From Psychromarinibacter sediminicola (GTDB lineage: Bacteria; Pseudomonadota; Alphaproteobacteria; Rhodobacterales; Rhodobacteraceae): 33,047 nt of DNA. Positions 22,268 to 29,327 of this stretch are shown here, piece by piece. Made by a program: the position numbers and the translations under genes. The notes under the pieces were generated by a model, which did not search any database, was not told the DNA's origin, and worked only from the letters and a program-made list of their open reading frames with translations. The stretch spans positions 1-33,047 of the forward strand of contig NZ_JARGYC010000053.1 of assembly GCF_029168335.1 (NCBI RefSeq), read 5' to 3'. Numbering within the stretch: position 1 is the first letter of the stretch; each line of letters starts with the position of its first letter.

Positions 22268-24097
22268 TCAGCTCTGGCCCGAAAAGATCACGTGGTCGTC
22301 GTCGGTGTAGAGCGTCATCGCGAATTCGGCGTGGTTGCGCAGCACGGCGCGCTGGTTGACCGAGCCCTTGTCGGTCACCTCGCCCTTGTCGAGGTCGAGC
22401 GGCCGGTCCATCACGATGGCCTGCGGGATCCGGGTGGAGGAACCGGAGGCCGTCTTGTTGTACGCCGCCAGCCGCGCCGCGATCTCGCGGCGCAGGACGG
22501 GGTGGTTGAACAGGGTCTCGTCGTCCATCTCGGCGCCGCCGGGGACGACCTTCTCGATCGCCGGGCGGAACGGGATCAGCATGGCGCCGAGGCTTTCGTG
22601 GCCCTCGCCCACGATGACCACGTCACGGGCCAGCCCCTCCAGCGCATCGGTCAGCTTCGCCCGCAGCATCCCGACGGAGACCCAGGTGCCGGTGGCGAGC
22701 TTGAAGTTCTCGGCCACGCGGCCGTCGAAGAAGAAGCCCTTCGACGGGTCGTCCGGGTCGGCGAAGCGCAGCGCGTCGCCCAGCTTGTAGAAGCCTTCCG
22801 TGTCGAACGCCTCGGCCGTCAGCGTCTCGTCGCGCCAGTAGCCGGGCGTGACCGAGGGGCCCTTCACTCGGGCTTCCAGCTTGCCCTCGTTGGGGACGAG
22901 CTTCAGCGTGTAGCTCTTGCAGGGGATGCCGATATTGCCGGGGCGGTCCTGCGGCTCGGTCTGGTAGAGGGCGGAGGGCGAGGTCTCGGTCGCGCCGAGG
23001 CCGGTCATCAGCAGCACGCGCTCGCCCGTCGTCTCCACCGACAGGCGGTCGAGGTCGGCCCAGGTGTGTTCCGCCATCGCGGCGCCGGCATACATCATGA
23101 TCTTGAGGTCGCGGAAGAAGTTGCGGCGCAGGGCGTCGTCCTCCTGCATCGCATGGACCAGCATCTCGTAGCCGACGGGCACGTTGAAATACCAGGTGGG
23201 CGAGATCTCGCGAAGGTTGCGGATGGTCTTCTCGATGGCGCCGGGCGCCGGCTTTCCGTCGTCGATATAGAACGTCCCGCCGTTGTAGAAGGCCATGTTG
23301 AAGACCTTGTTGCCCGAGGCGACGTGGTTCCACGGCGCCCAGTCGCAGAGCACGGGCGGCTCCTTGCGGAAATAGGCGTAGGCGTCGGTGATGATCTCGC
23401 AGTTGGAGCAGAGCATCCGCTGGGTGGTGATCACCGCCTTGGGGTTGCCGGTGGTGCCGGAGGTGAAGACGAACTTGGCCACGGTATCGGGGCCGGTGGC
23501 CGCATTGGCGCGGTCCACCGCCTCGGTCGGTTCGGTCGCGAGCAGCGCGTCCCAGTCGGCGTGCAGCCCCGCGCCGGCCCGGCCGAAGACCGGCAGGCCG
23601 GCGAAGACCTCGGCGATGGCGGGGCCGAAGCGGTCGGCGTCCTCGGCATAGACCGCGCCGGGGGTGATCTGGTCGCGGACCGAGGTGAGTTTCTCGTAGC
23701 CGCCCGACAGGGAATAGGCCGGCGCGATGGCGGCGGAGGGAACGCCGACATATTGCGCGCCGAGCGCCATGAGCGCGTGGCCGATGGAGTTCGAGCTGAG
23801 GATGACGAGCGGGCGGTCGACGGTCAGCCCGAGGTCGAGCAGCGCCTGCCCGATGGCGCGGATGTGCCCGAGCAGCTCGGCGTAGCTCACGCGGATCCAG
23901 GCGTCGTCGGGTCCGCGCTCGGCCATCCAGGTGCGGTCGGGGGCCGCGTCGGCCCAGTGGTGGATCTTGTCGGACAGGCGGTCGGGATAGGGCGGCAGCG
24001 CCCCGGTCTGCCAGACCAGCATCGTCCCGTCGTCGCGCTTTTCCCAGGCGACGTCGGTGTCCCACAATTCGACGGCACGCAGCTTTGATTCGCTCAT
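22268..24097 (-). CDS. fcs: feruloyl-CoA/p-coumaroyl-CoA synthetase (AMP-forming)
   Basis: 609-residue acyl-adenylate-forming ligase that should activate a hydroxycinnamate (ferulate, p-coumarate or a relative) with ATP and CoA. The P-loop FTSGTTGNPKAVITTQRML, the WNHVASGNKVFNMAFYNGG region, IDDGKP, the GLGATETSPSAL motif and the C-terminal GYWRDETLTAEAFDTEGFYKLGD-type region, then FKLATGTWVSVG, match the feruloyl-CoA synthase family rather than short- or medium-chain acyl-CoA synthetases. Length is typical. GGGAGG lies before the ATG at 24097. The gene diverges from the plus-strand hydratase-marR-amidohydrolase-TRAP operon across 104 bases that hold candidate operators. The exact aromatic substrate is not settled by sequence. 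Confidence 0.82.
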   Translation of the reverse strand: MSESKLRAVELWDTDVAWEKRDDGTMLVWQTGALPPYPDRLSDKIHHWADAAPDRTWMAERGPDDAWIRVSYAELLGHIRAIGQALLDLGLTVDRPLVILSSNSIGHALMALGAQYVGVPSAAIAPAYSLSGGYEKLTSVRDQITPGAVYAEDADRFGPAIAEVFAGLPVFGRAGAGLHADWDALLATEPTEAVDRANAATGPDTVAKFVFTSGTTGNPKAVITTQRMLCSNCEIITDAYAYFRKEPPVLCDWAPWNHVASGNKVFNMAFYNGGTFYIDDGKPAPGAIEKTIRNLREISPTWYFNVPVGYEMLVHAMQEDDALRRNFFRDLKIMMYAGAAMAEHTWADLDRLSVETTGERVLLMTGLGATETSPSALYQTEPQDRPGNIGIPCKSYTLKLVPNEGKLEARVKGPSVTPGYWRDETLTAEAFDTEGFYKLGDALRFADPDDPSKGFFFDGRVAENFKLATGTWVSVGMLRAKLTDALEGLARDVVIVGEGHESLGAMLIPFRPAIEKVVPGGAEMDDETLFNHPVLRREIAARLAAYNKTASGSSTRIPQAIVMDRPLDLDKGEVTDKGSVNQRAVLRNHAEFAMTLYTDDDHVIFSGQS

Positions 24098-24201
24098 GAG
24101 AACCTCCCTCTTCAGAAATTAGTTTACAGGGAAATGTTTTCCGTGGATAGTGAAATTGCGGCGAGTCGTTTAGATTTCCGTGAACGGGAGGGTGAGTCGG
24201 C
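24098..24201. promoter_or_regulatory. divergent promoter region with candidate MarR operators
   Basis: This AT-richer spacer holds a perfect inverted repeat GGAAA-TGT-TTTCC (24130-24142). The sequence GTTTACAGGGAAAT (24122-24135) is approximately repeated in inverse as ATTTCCGTGAAC (24174-24185), and TTTCCGTG occurs twice (24138-24145 and 24175-24182). Such repeated half-sites between the synthetase gene and the operon that encodes a MarR regulator are where a CouR-type repressor would bind. No -35/-10 pair could be assigned with confidence. GGGAGG at 24186-24191 is the ribosome-binding site of the hydratase gene. Confidence 0.5.
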
Positions 24202-24978
24202 ATGCAATACCTGGACTACGAGCTTCGCGGCGACGTGGCGCTGATCGGGCTGAACCGGCCCGAAAAGCGCAACGCGATCTCGGATTCCTTCGTCGAGGAG
24301 CTGGACGGCGCGATCACCCGCGCGAACGGCGAGGCGAAGGCCGGCGTCATCTTTGGCCGCGGCCCGCATTTCTGCGCCGGGCTGGACCTGGCCGAGCATG
24401 TGCAGAAGACCCCGTTCGAGGGCGTTCACGGCTCGCGCCGCTGGCACGAGGTGTTCGGCCGGATCGAGCGGGGCAAGCTGCCCTGGGTCTCGGCGCTGCA
24501 CGGCGCGGTCGTGGGCGGCGGGCTGGAGCTTGCCTCGTCGACCCATGTGCGCGTGGCCGACCGCACCGCCTTCTTCGCGCTGCCGGAGGGGCAGCGGGGC
24601 ATCTACGTGGGCGGCGGCGCCTCGGTGCGGACCTGCCGGCTGATGGGGCTGGCGCGGATGACCGACCTGATGCTGACGGGCCGCTCGGTGGATGCCGACA
24701 CGGCCGAGCGCTGGAACGTGGTGCAATACGTCGTGGACGAGGGCCAGGCGCTGGACCGCGCGCTGGAGCTGGCGGCGAAGGCGGCGAGCAACGCCGAGTT
24801 CTCCAACTATGCCGTCATCAACGCGCTCCCGCGGATCCAGGACATGGGGTCGGACGACGGGCTGTTCGTGGAAAGCTTCATCGCCAGCTTCGCGGCCACC
24901 ACGCCCGATGCCGAGGCCCGGCTGCAGGCCTTCCTGCAGAAGAAGGCCGGCAAGGTCGGCCGGCCGGAGGACAAGTAG
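24202..24978 (+). CDS. enoyl-CoA hydratase/crotonase (hydroxycinnamoyl-CoA hydratase-like)
   Basis: 258-residue crotonase-fold protein that should add water to the side-chain double bond of the hydroxycinnamoyl-CoA made by the divergent synthetase. The oxyanion-hole segments are HFCAGLDLAEH (56-66) and GAVVGGGLELA (101-111). Both catalytic glutamates of true hydratases are present: Glu109 in GGGLELA and Glu129 in LPEGQRG, 20 residues apart as in rat enoyl-CoA hydratase (Glu144/Glu164). The feruloyl-CoA hydratase/lyases of Pseudomonas keep only the second one. This argues for a beta-oxidation-type hydratase rather than a retro-aldol lyase that releases vanillin. marR follows without a gap (stop codon, then ATG). 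Confidence 0.82.
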   Translation: MQYLDYELRGDVALIGLNRPEKRNAISDSFVEELDGAITRANGEAKAGVIFGRGPHFCAGLDLAEHVQKTPFEGVHGSRRWHEVFGRIERGKLPWVSALHGAVVGGGLELASSTHVRVADRTAFFALPEGQRGIYVGGGASVRTCRLMGLARMTDLMLTGRSVDADTAERWNVVQYVVDEGQALDRALELAAKAASNAEFSNYAVINALPRIQDMGSDDGLFVESFIASFAATTPDAEARLQAFLQKKAGKVGRPEDK

Positions 24979-25455
24979 ATGCCAGCCGCCGCGGTCGAGC
25001 TTTCGGATGACGAGACGCTCGAATTCGGCGAACTGATGCGCTCGCCCGGCTTCCTTTTGCGGCTGGCGCAGGTGCAGAGCTTCGATCTGTTCTTCGACCG
25101 TCTGGCCAAGCACGGGCTGAAGCCGGGCGAGTTCACCGTGCTGTGGGTCATCGGGCTGAACCCCGGGCTGCGGCAGGGGGTGGCGGCGCGCAAGCTCAGG
25201 ATCAAGCCCGCGCATATGACCAAGCTGGTGCAGCGGATGGTGACGGGCGGCTACGTGGAACGCACGGTGCCGGACACCGACCGCCGCTCGGTCCGGCTGC
25301 AGCTGACACAGAAGGGGGAGGCGTTCGTGGCCAAGCACCGCGCCGCCTTCCTGGAGTTTCACGAGGCCGAACGGCTGGACCTGTCGGAGGATGAGTTCGA
25401 CACGCTCATGCGCCTGCTGGCCAAGCTGACCGGCATCGAAGGGAGAGAGACATGA
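24979..25455 (+). CDS. MarR-family transcriptional regulator
   Basis: 158-residue winged-helix regulator. The DNA-binding core (about 50-115) reads EFTVLWVIGLNPGLRQGVAARKL, IKPAHMTKLVQRMVTGGYVER, then the wing DTDRRSVRLQLTQKG, all typical of MarR. Helices at both ends give the dimer interface. It starts directly after the hydratase stop and overlaps the amidohydrolase start by four bases. By analogy with CouR of Rhodopseudomonas palustris, a MarR repressor released by p-coumaroyl-CoA, it probably represses the divergent synthetase gene and its own operon. The ligand is inferred. Confidence 0.85.
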   Translation: MPAAAVELSDDETLEFGELMRSPGFLLRLAQVQSFDLFFDRLAKHGLKPGEFTVLWVIGLNPGLRQGVAARKLRIKPAHMTKLVQRMVTGGYVERTVPDTDRRSVRLQLTQKGEAFVAKHRAAFLEFHEAERLDLSEDEFDTLMRLLAKLTGIEGRET

Positions 25456-26327
25456 ACGTCGACGATCTGGTCGCCATCGACATCCACACCCACGCCGAGG
25501 AGCCCTGCGGCTGTGCCCGCGACGACGGCTACGACGAGTTCCAGGCGGCGATGGCGAAGTACTTCCGGAACCCCGCCGGCAAGGACGGGATGCTGCCCTC
25601 GGTGCAGCAGACGGCCGAGTATTTCCGCGAGCGCAGGATCGGCGCGGTGATCTTCCCGGTGGATTCCGAGCGCAACACCGGCTTTCGCCGCTATTCCAAC
25701 GAGGAAGTCGCCGAGATCTGCGCCGAGAACGACGACATCCTGATCCCCTTCGCCAGCGTCGATCCGTGGAAGGGCAAGGCCGGCATCCGCGAGATCCGCC
25801 GCATGGCGCGCGACTTCGGGGTCTACGGGTTCAAGTTCCACCCCACGATGCAGGGGTTCTGGCCGAACGAGCACCAGTTCTACCCGATCTGGGAGGCGAT
25901 CCAGGAAGAGGGCAAGATCGCGCTGTTCCACACCGGTCAGACCGGCGTCGGCTCGGGGATGCCCGGCGGCATGGGGATGAAGCTGAAATTCTCCAACCCG
26001 ATGGCGATCGACGACGTGGCCGCGGACTTTCCCGACCTGCAGATCATCATGGCGCACCCGGCCTTCCCCTGGCAGGAAGAGGCGCTGTCGGTCTGCATGC
26101 ACAAGCCCAACGTCTATATCGACCTGTCGGGCTGGTCGCCGAAGTATTTCCCCGAGATCCTGATCAACTACGCCAACAAGCTGATCAAGAAGAAGGTTCT
26201 GTTCGGCTCGGACTGGCCGGCGATCACGCCGGACCGCTGGCTTCGGGACTTCGAGGACGCACCGTTTCGGGATGAGGTTCGCCCGCTCATCCTGAAGGAC
26301 AACGCGCGGAGGTTGCTGAACCTCTGA
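25452..26327 (+). CDS. amidohydrolase family 2 protein (4-hydroxyphenyl-beta-ketoacyl-CoA hydrolase-like)
   Basis: 291-residue metal-dependent TIM-barrel hydrolase of the amidohydrolase_2 (ACMSD/LigW-like) type. Metal or catalytic residues visible are His12 and His14 (DIHTH), His130 (FKFHP), His160 (FHTGQ), His202 (MAHPAF) and Asp254 (GSDWP). Amidohydrolases of this kind in p-hydroxycinnamate clusters (CouO of Rhodococcus jostii) cleave the beta-ketoacyl-CoA intermediate to a hydroxybenzoate and acetyl-CoA. The neighbours here (CoA ligase, two-glutamate hydratase, MarR) fit that route. A decarboxylase activity cannot be excluded. It overlaps marR by ATGA and has GGGAGAGAG as ribosome-binding site. 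Confidence 0.75.
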   Translation: MNVDDLVAIDIHTHAEEPCGCARDDGYDEFQAAMAKYFRNPAGKDGMLPSVQQTAEYFRERRIGAVIFPVDSERNTGFRRYSNEEVAEICAENDDILIPFASVDPWKGKAGIREIRRMARDFGVYGFKFHPTMQGFWPNEHQFYPIWEAIQEEGKIALFHTGQTGVGSGMPGGMGMKLKFSNPMAIDDVAADFPDLQIIMAHPAFPWQEEALSVCMHKPNVYIDLSGWSPKYFPEILINYANKLIKKKVLFGSDWPAITPDRWLRDFEDAPFRDEVRPLILKDNARRLLNL

Positions 26328-26358
26328 GCCTGGGCGCATCAATCGGGAGGACGATGAC

Positions 26359-27486
26359 ATGACGCATTTCAAGACACTGACGGGCCTGGCGCTGGCCGCG
26401 ACGCTTGCGGGCGGCGTGGCCGAGGCGCGCGAGCTGCGGCTGGCCCCCGCCGCACCGCCGGCGCATCCCGCGAACGGGGTGATGTACCAGAACTTCCAGG
26501 AGTACCTGCCGGAAGAGTCCGACGGCCGGCTGACCGGCACGATCCTGGGCCCCGAGGTCGTGAACCTGGGCCAGATGAAGGACGCGCTGCAAAGCCAGAT
26601 CGCCGAGGTGGGCAACCTGTTGCCGCTCTACTTCCCGGCGGATTTCCCGAACATGGCGCTGACGGGCGAGCTGTCGCTTCTGGGCACCAACAGCCAGGCG
26701 ACGGCGGCGGCGGTCACCGAATACACGGTGAATTGCGAGCCCTGCCAGAAGGAGATGCGCGACAACGGGCTGGTATTCCTGGGCTCCGGCGCCTCCGACC
26801 TCTACGAGTTCATGACCACGACCCCGGTGCGCACCGCCGAGGAATTCGAAGGCCTGCGGCTGCGCTCGGGCGGCGCCCCCTGGGGCCGGCTGGCCGAGCA
26901 CTTCGGCGCGGTGCCGGCGCAGATGTCGGTCTTCGACCAGTTCGAGGCCGTCAGCCAGGGCGTGATCGACGGCACCATGGCGTCGGTCGCCGACCTGATC
27001 TCGTTCCGCATGGTCGAGGTGATCGAATACGTCACCTACGCGCCGATCGGCATGTACCAGTCCACCTCGAACTTCGCGACCTCGGCACAGACCTGGGATT
27101 CGCTGTCGGCCGAGGACCGCGCCGCGATGGTGCGGGCGGCGAACCGCGCGAACACCGACTTCACCCACCGCTGGGCGGCCGAGATGCCGGCCGAGGCCGA
27201 GGAAGCCGCGCGCGAGGCCGGGATCGAGTTCATCGAGGCCGACCCCTCGCTGATCGAGGCGATCAACGACTTCGTCGCGACCGAGCCGGACACCGCCGCG
27301 CGGCTGGCGGCCGAGAACTTCGGCATCGAGGACGGCGACGCCCGGATCGCCGAGTTCCTGGCCCTGGTCGACAAGTGGACCGTCATCGCCGAGGAGGTCG
27401 ACAACGACCCCGTCGCCATGGCCGAGCGTATCCAGGCGGAAGTCTGGGACACGCTCGACTACGAGACCTACGGCACCGGCATGTGA
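26359..27486 (+). CDS. dctP: TRAP transporter substrate-binding protein (DctP family)
   Basis: 375-residue periplasmic binding protein of a TRAP transporter. A Sec signal peptide covers about residues 1-23 (MTHFKTLTGLALAATLAGGV ... EA). DctP-type features are AHPANGVMYQNFQEYL, the LRLRSGGAPWGRLAEHFGA segment and the SVFDQFEAVSQGVIDGTMAS helix. A Cys-x-x-Cys pair (NCEPC, about residues 129-133) is unusual and may form a periplasmic disulfide. GGGAGG precedes the ATG. Given the cluster, the ligand is probably an aromatic acid such as a hydroxycinnamate, as for TarP in R. palustris; that is inference. Confidence 0.85.
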   Translation: MTHFKTLTGLALAATLAGGVAEARELRLAPAAPPAHPANGVMYQNFQEYLPEESDGRLTGTILGPEVVNLGQMKDALQSQIAEVGNLLPLYFPADFPNMALTGELSLLGTNSQATAAAVTEYTVNCEPCQKEMRDNGLVFLGSGASDLYEFMTTTPVRTAEEFEGLRLRSGGAPWGRLAEHFGAVPAQMSVFDQFEAVSQGVIDGTMASVADLISFRMVEVIEYVTYAPIGMYQSTSNFATSAQTWDSLSAEDRAAMVRAANRANTDFTHRWAAEMPAEAEEAAREAGIEFIEADPSLIEAINDFVATEPDTAARLAAENFGIEDGDARIAEFLALVDKWTVIAEEVDNDPVAMAERIQAEVWDTLDYETYGTGM

Positions 27487-27494
27487 GCCTTCCC

Positions 27495-27519
27495 GGCCCG
27501 GGCGGTCAGCGCCCGGGCC
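27495..27519 (+). other. perfect 10-bp hairpin between dctP and dctQ
   Basis: GGCCCGGGCG (27495-27504), loop GTCAG, CGCCCGGGCC (27510-27519). It starts eight bases after the dctP stop codon and has no U-tract. It probably stabilises the binding-protein mRNA and reduces read-through to the membrane subunits. Confidence 0.55.
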
Positions 27520-27543
27520 CCATCCTGACGGGACCTGCCAGCC

Positions 27544-28029
27544 ATGCAAACCATCCTGCGCGTGCGCAACACCCTGTTGTCGGCGCTGGCGCTTCTGGGC
27601 GCCGTCGCCATCCTGGCGCTGATGGTCCACGTCGTCGTGGACGTCGGGCTGCGTAACCTGATCAACGATCCGGTCCCCGCGACCTTCGAGATCGTGACGC
27701 ATTACTACATGATCGCGCTGGCCTTCATCCCGCTCGCCTGGGTCGAGCGCGGCGGCGGCATGGTGCAGGTCGAGGCGCTGGAGAACCTGATGTCGCCGGG
27801 CATGAGGCGGGTGTCGGACTGGCTGGTCGCGGCGCTGTCCACCCTGATCTACGCGGCCCTGTTCTGGGTGACGCTGACCACGGCCTTGCAGAATTTCGAA
27901 AGCGGCACCTTCGTGATGTCGCAGCAGACGCGGCTGGTGACATGGCCCGGCTATTTCATCCTGCCCGCGGGCTTCGGGCTGGCGGCGCTCGTCACCGCGC
28001 TGCGGCTGGTGCCGGGAGGTGACAAATGA
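27544..28029 (+). CDS. dctQ: TRAP transporter small permease (DctQ family)
   Basis: 161-residue inner-membrane protein with four hydrophobic segments (for example LLSALALLGAVAILALMVHVV, YYMIALAFIPLAWV, WLVAALSTLIYAALFWVTL, YFILPAGFGLAALVTAL) and the DctQ pattern of a conserved Glu-rich cytoplasmic loop (VQVEAL). It is the small subunit of the TRAP permease. It follows dctP after a 57-base spacer with a hairpin and overlaps dctM by ATGA. Confidence 0.85.
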   Translation: MQTILRVRNTLLSALALLGAVAILALMVHVVVDVGLRNLINDPVPATFEIVTHYYMIALAFIPLAWVERGGGMVQVEALENLMSPGMRRVSDWLVAALSTLIYAALFWVTLTTALQNFESGTFVMSQQTRLVTWPGYFILPAGFGLAALVTALRLVPGGDK

Positions 28030-29327
28030 GCGTCGAGACCGGCTTCGCCGGCGTCGCCGTTCTGTTCGTCCTGCTGGCGCTGCGCGTGCCGGTGGCGCTG
28101 GCGCTGATCGCGGTGTCCTTCGGCGGCACCGCGTCGCTTCTGGGCTTCGGCCCGGCCATCGGCCTGCTGTCGAACACGCCGCACAGCTTCGTCGCCAACT
28201 GGACCCTGTCGGCGGTGCCGATGTTCCTGCTGATGGGCTTCGTGTCGTACCACGCCGGGCTGACCGGCGGGCTGTTCGAGGCCGCCAAGGCCGTGTTGCG
28301 CCGCATCCCCGGGGCGCTGGCGATCTCGTCGATCTTCGCCTGCTCCGGCTTTGCCGCCGTCTGCGGCTCGTCGCTGGCCACCGCCGCCGCCATGGGCCGC
28401 ATCGCCATCCCCGAGATGGTGAAGTCGGGCTATGCGCCGAGCTTCGCCTCCGGCGCCATCGCCGCGGGCGGCACCATCGGCGCGCTGATCCCGCCGTCGA
28501 TCCTGATGATCGTCTACGGCGTCTTCGCGGAAACCTCGGTCACCAAGGTCTTCGTCGGCGGCGTGACCATCGGCCTGCTGACCGCGCTGGCCTATTCCGC
28601 CGTCGTCCTGCTGTTCTGCTGGCGCCGCCCCGACATCGCGCCGCCGCGGCCGCTGGACGCCGGCAATCTCGACCCGGTGCGCGCGGTGCTGCGCATCTGG
28701 CCGGTGCTGCTGTTGATGCTGATCGTCTTCGGCGGCCTGTTCTCCGGCATCTTCACCGCGACCGAGGCCGGCGCCGTCGGTGCCGCCGGCTCCATCGTCA
28801 TCGCGCTGGCGCTGCGCAGGCTGACCTTTCCGGTCTTCCGCTCGGCGATGATCGAGACGCTGATGACCGCCGCCTCGATCTTCATCATCGGCGTCGGCGC
28901 GGCGATGTTCACACGGTTCCTGGGGCTGTCGGGCCTGACGAACTTCATCTCGTCCGCCGTCAGCGGCGCCGAGCTCGGCTATCTGCAGCTGATGCTGATC
29001 GTGGTCGTCCTCTACCTGATCCTCGGCATGTTCATGGAGCCGTTCGGCGCGCTCCTGGTGACGCTGCCGGTGCTGCTGCCGATCTTCCGGGCGCAGGGGA
29101 TCGACCTGATCTGGTTCGGCGTGCTGGTGGTGAAGCTGTTGGAGATCGGGATGATCACGCCGCCGGTGGGCCTGAACGTCTTCGTCATCCGCAACGTGGC
29201 GAGCGAGTACGTGTCGGTCGTGCAGATCTTCAAGGGCGTGATCCCCTTCCTGATCGCCGACATCGTGGTGGTGGCCATCGCCATCGCCTTCCCCGCGCTC
29301 GTCCTGTTCCTTCCGGGGTTCCTATGA
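28026..29327 (+). CDS. dctM: TRAP transporter large permease (DctM family)
   Basis: 433-residue membrane protein with about 12 hydrophobic segments, forming the Na+-coupled translocation unit of the TRAP system. DctM hallmarks are present: VPMFLLMGFVSYHAGLTGGL, the ACSGFAAVCGSSLATAAAMG loop, SGAIAAGGTIGALIPPSILM, and the C-terminal VVKLLEIGMITPPVGLNVFV. Length is normal. Both ends are coupled by ATGA overlaps, upstream with dctQ and downstream with the acyl-CoA dehydrogenase gene, so import and side-chain oxidation are expressed together. Confidence 0.93.
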   Translation: MSVETGFAGVAVLFVLLALRVPVALALIAVSFGGTASLLGFGPAIGLLSNTPHSFVANWTLSAVPMFLLMGFVSYHAGLTGGLFEAAKAVLRRIPGALAISSIFACSGFAAVCGSSLATAAAMGRIAIPEMVKSGYAPSFASGAIAAGGTIGALIPPSILMIVYGVFAETSVTKVFVGGVTIGLLTALAYSAVVLLFCWRRPDIAPPRPLDAGNLDPVRAVLRIWPVLLLMLIVFGGLFSGIFTATEAGAVGAAGSIVIALALRRLTFPVFRSAMIETLMTAASIFIIGVGAAMFTRFLGLSGLTNFISSAVSGAELGYLQLMLIVVVLYLILGMFMEPFGALLVTLPVLLPIFRAQGIDLIWFGVLVVKLLEIGMITPPVGLNVFVIRNVASEYVSVVQIFKGVIPFLIADIVVVAIAIAFPALVLFLPGFL

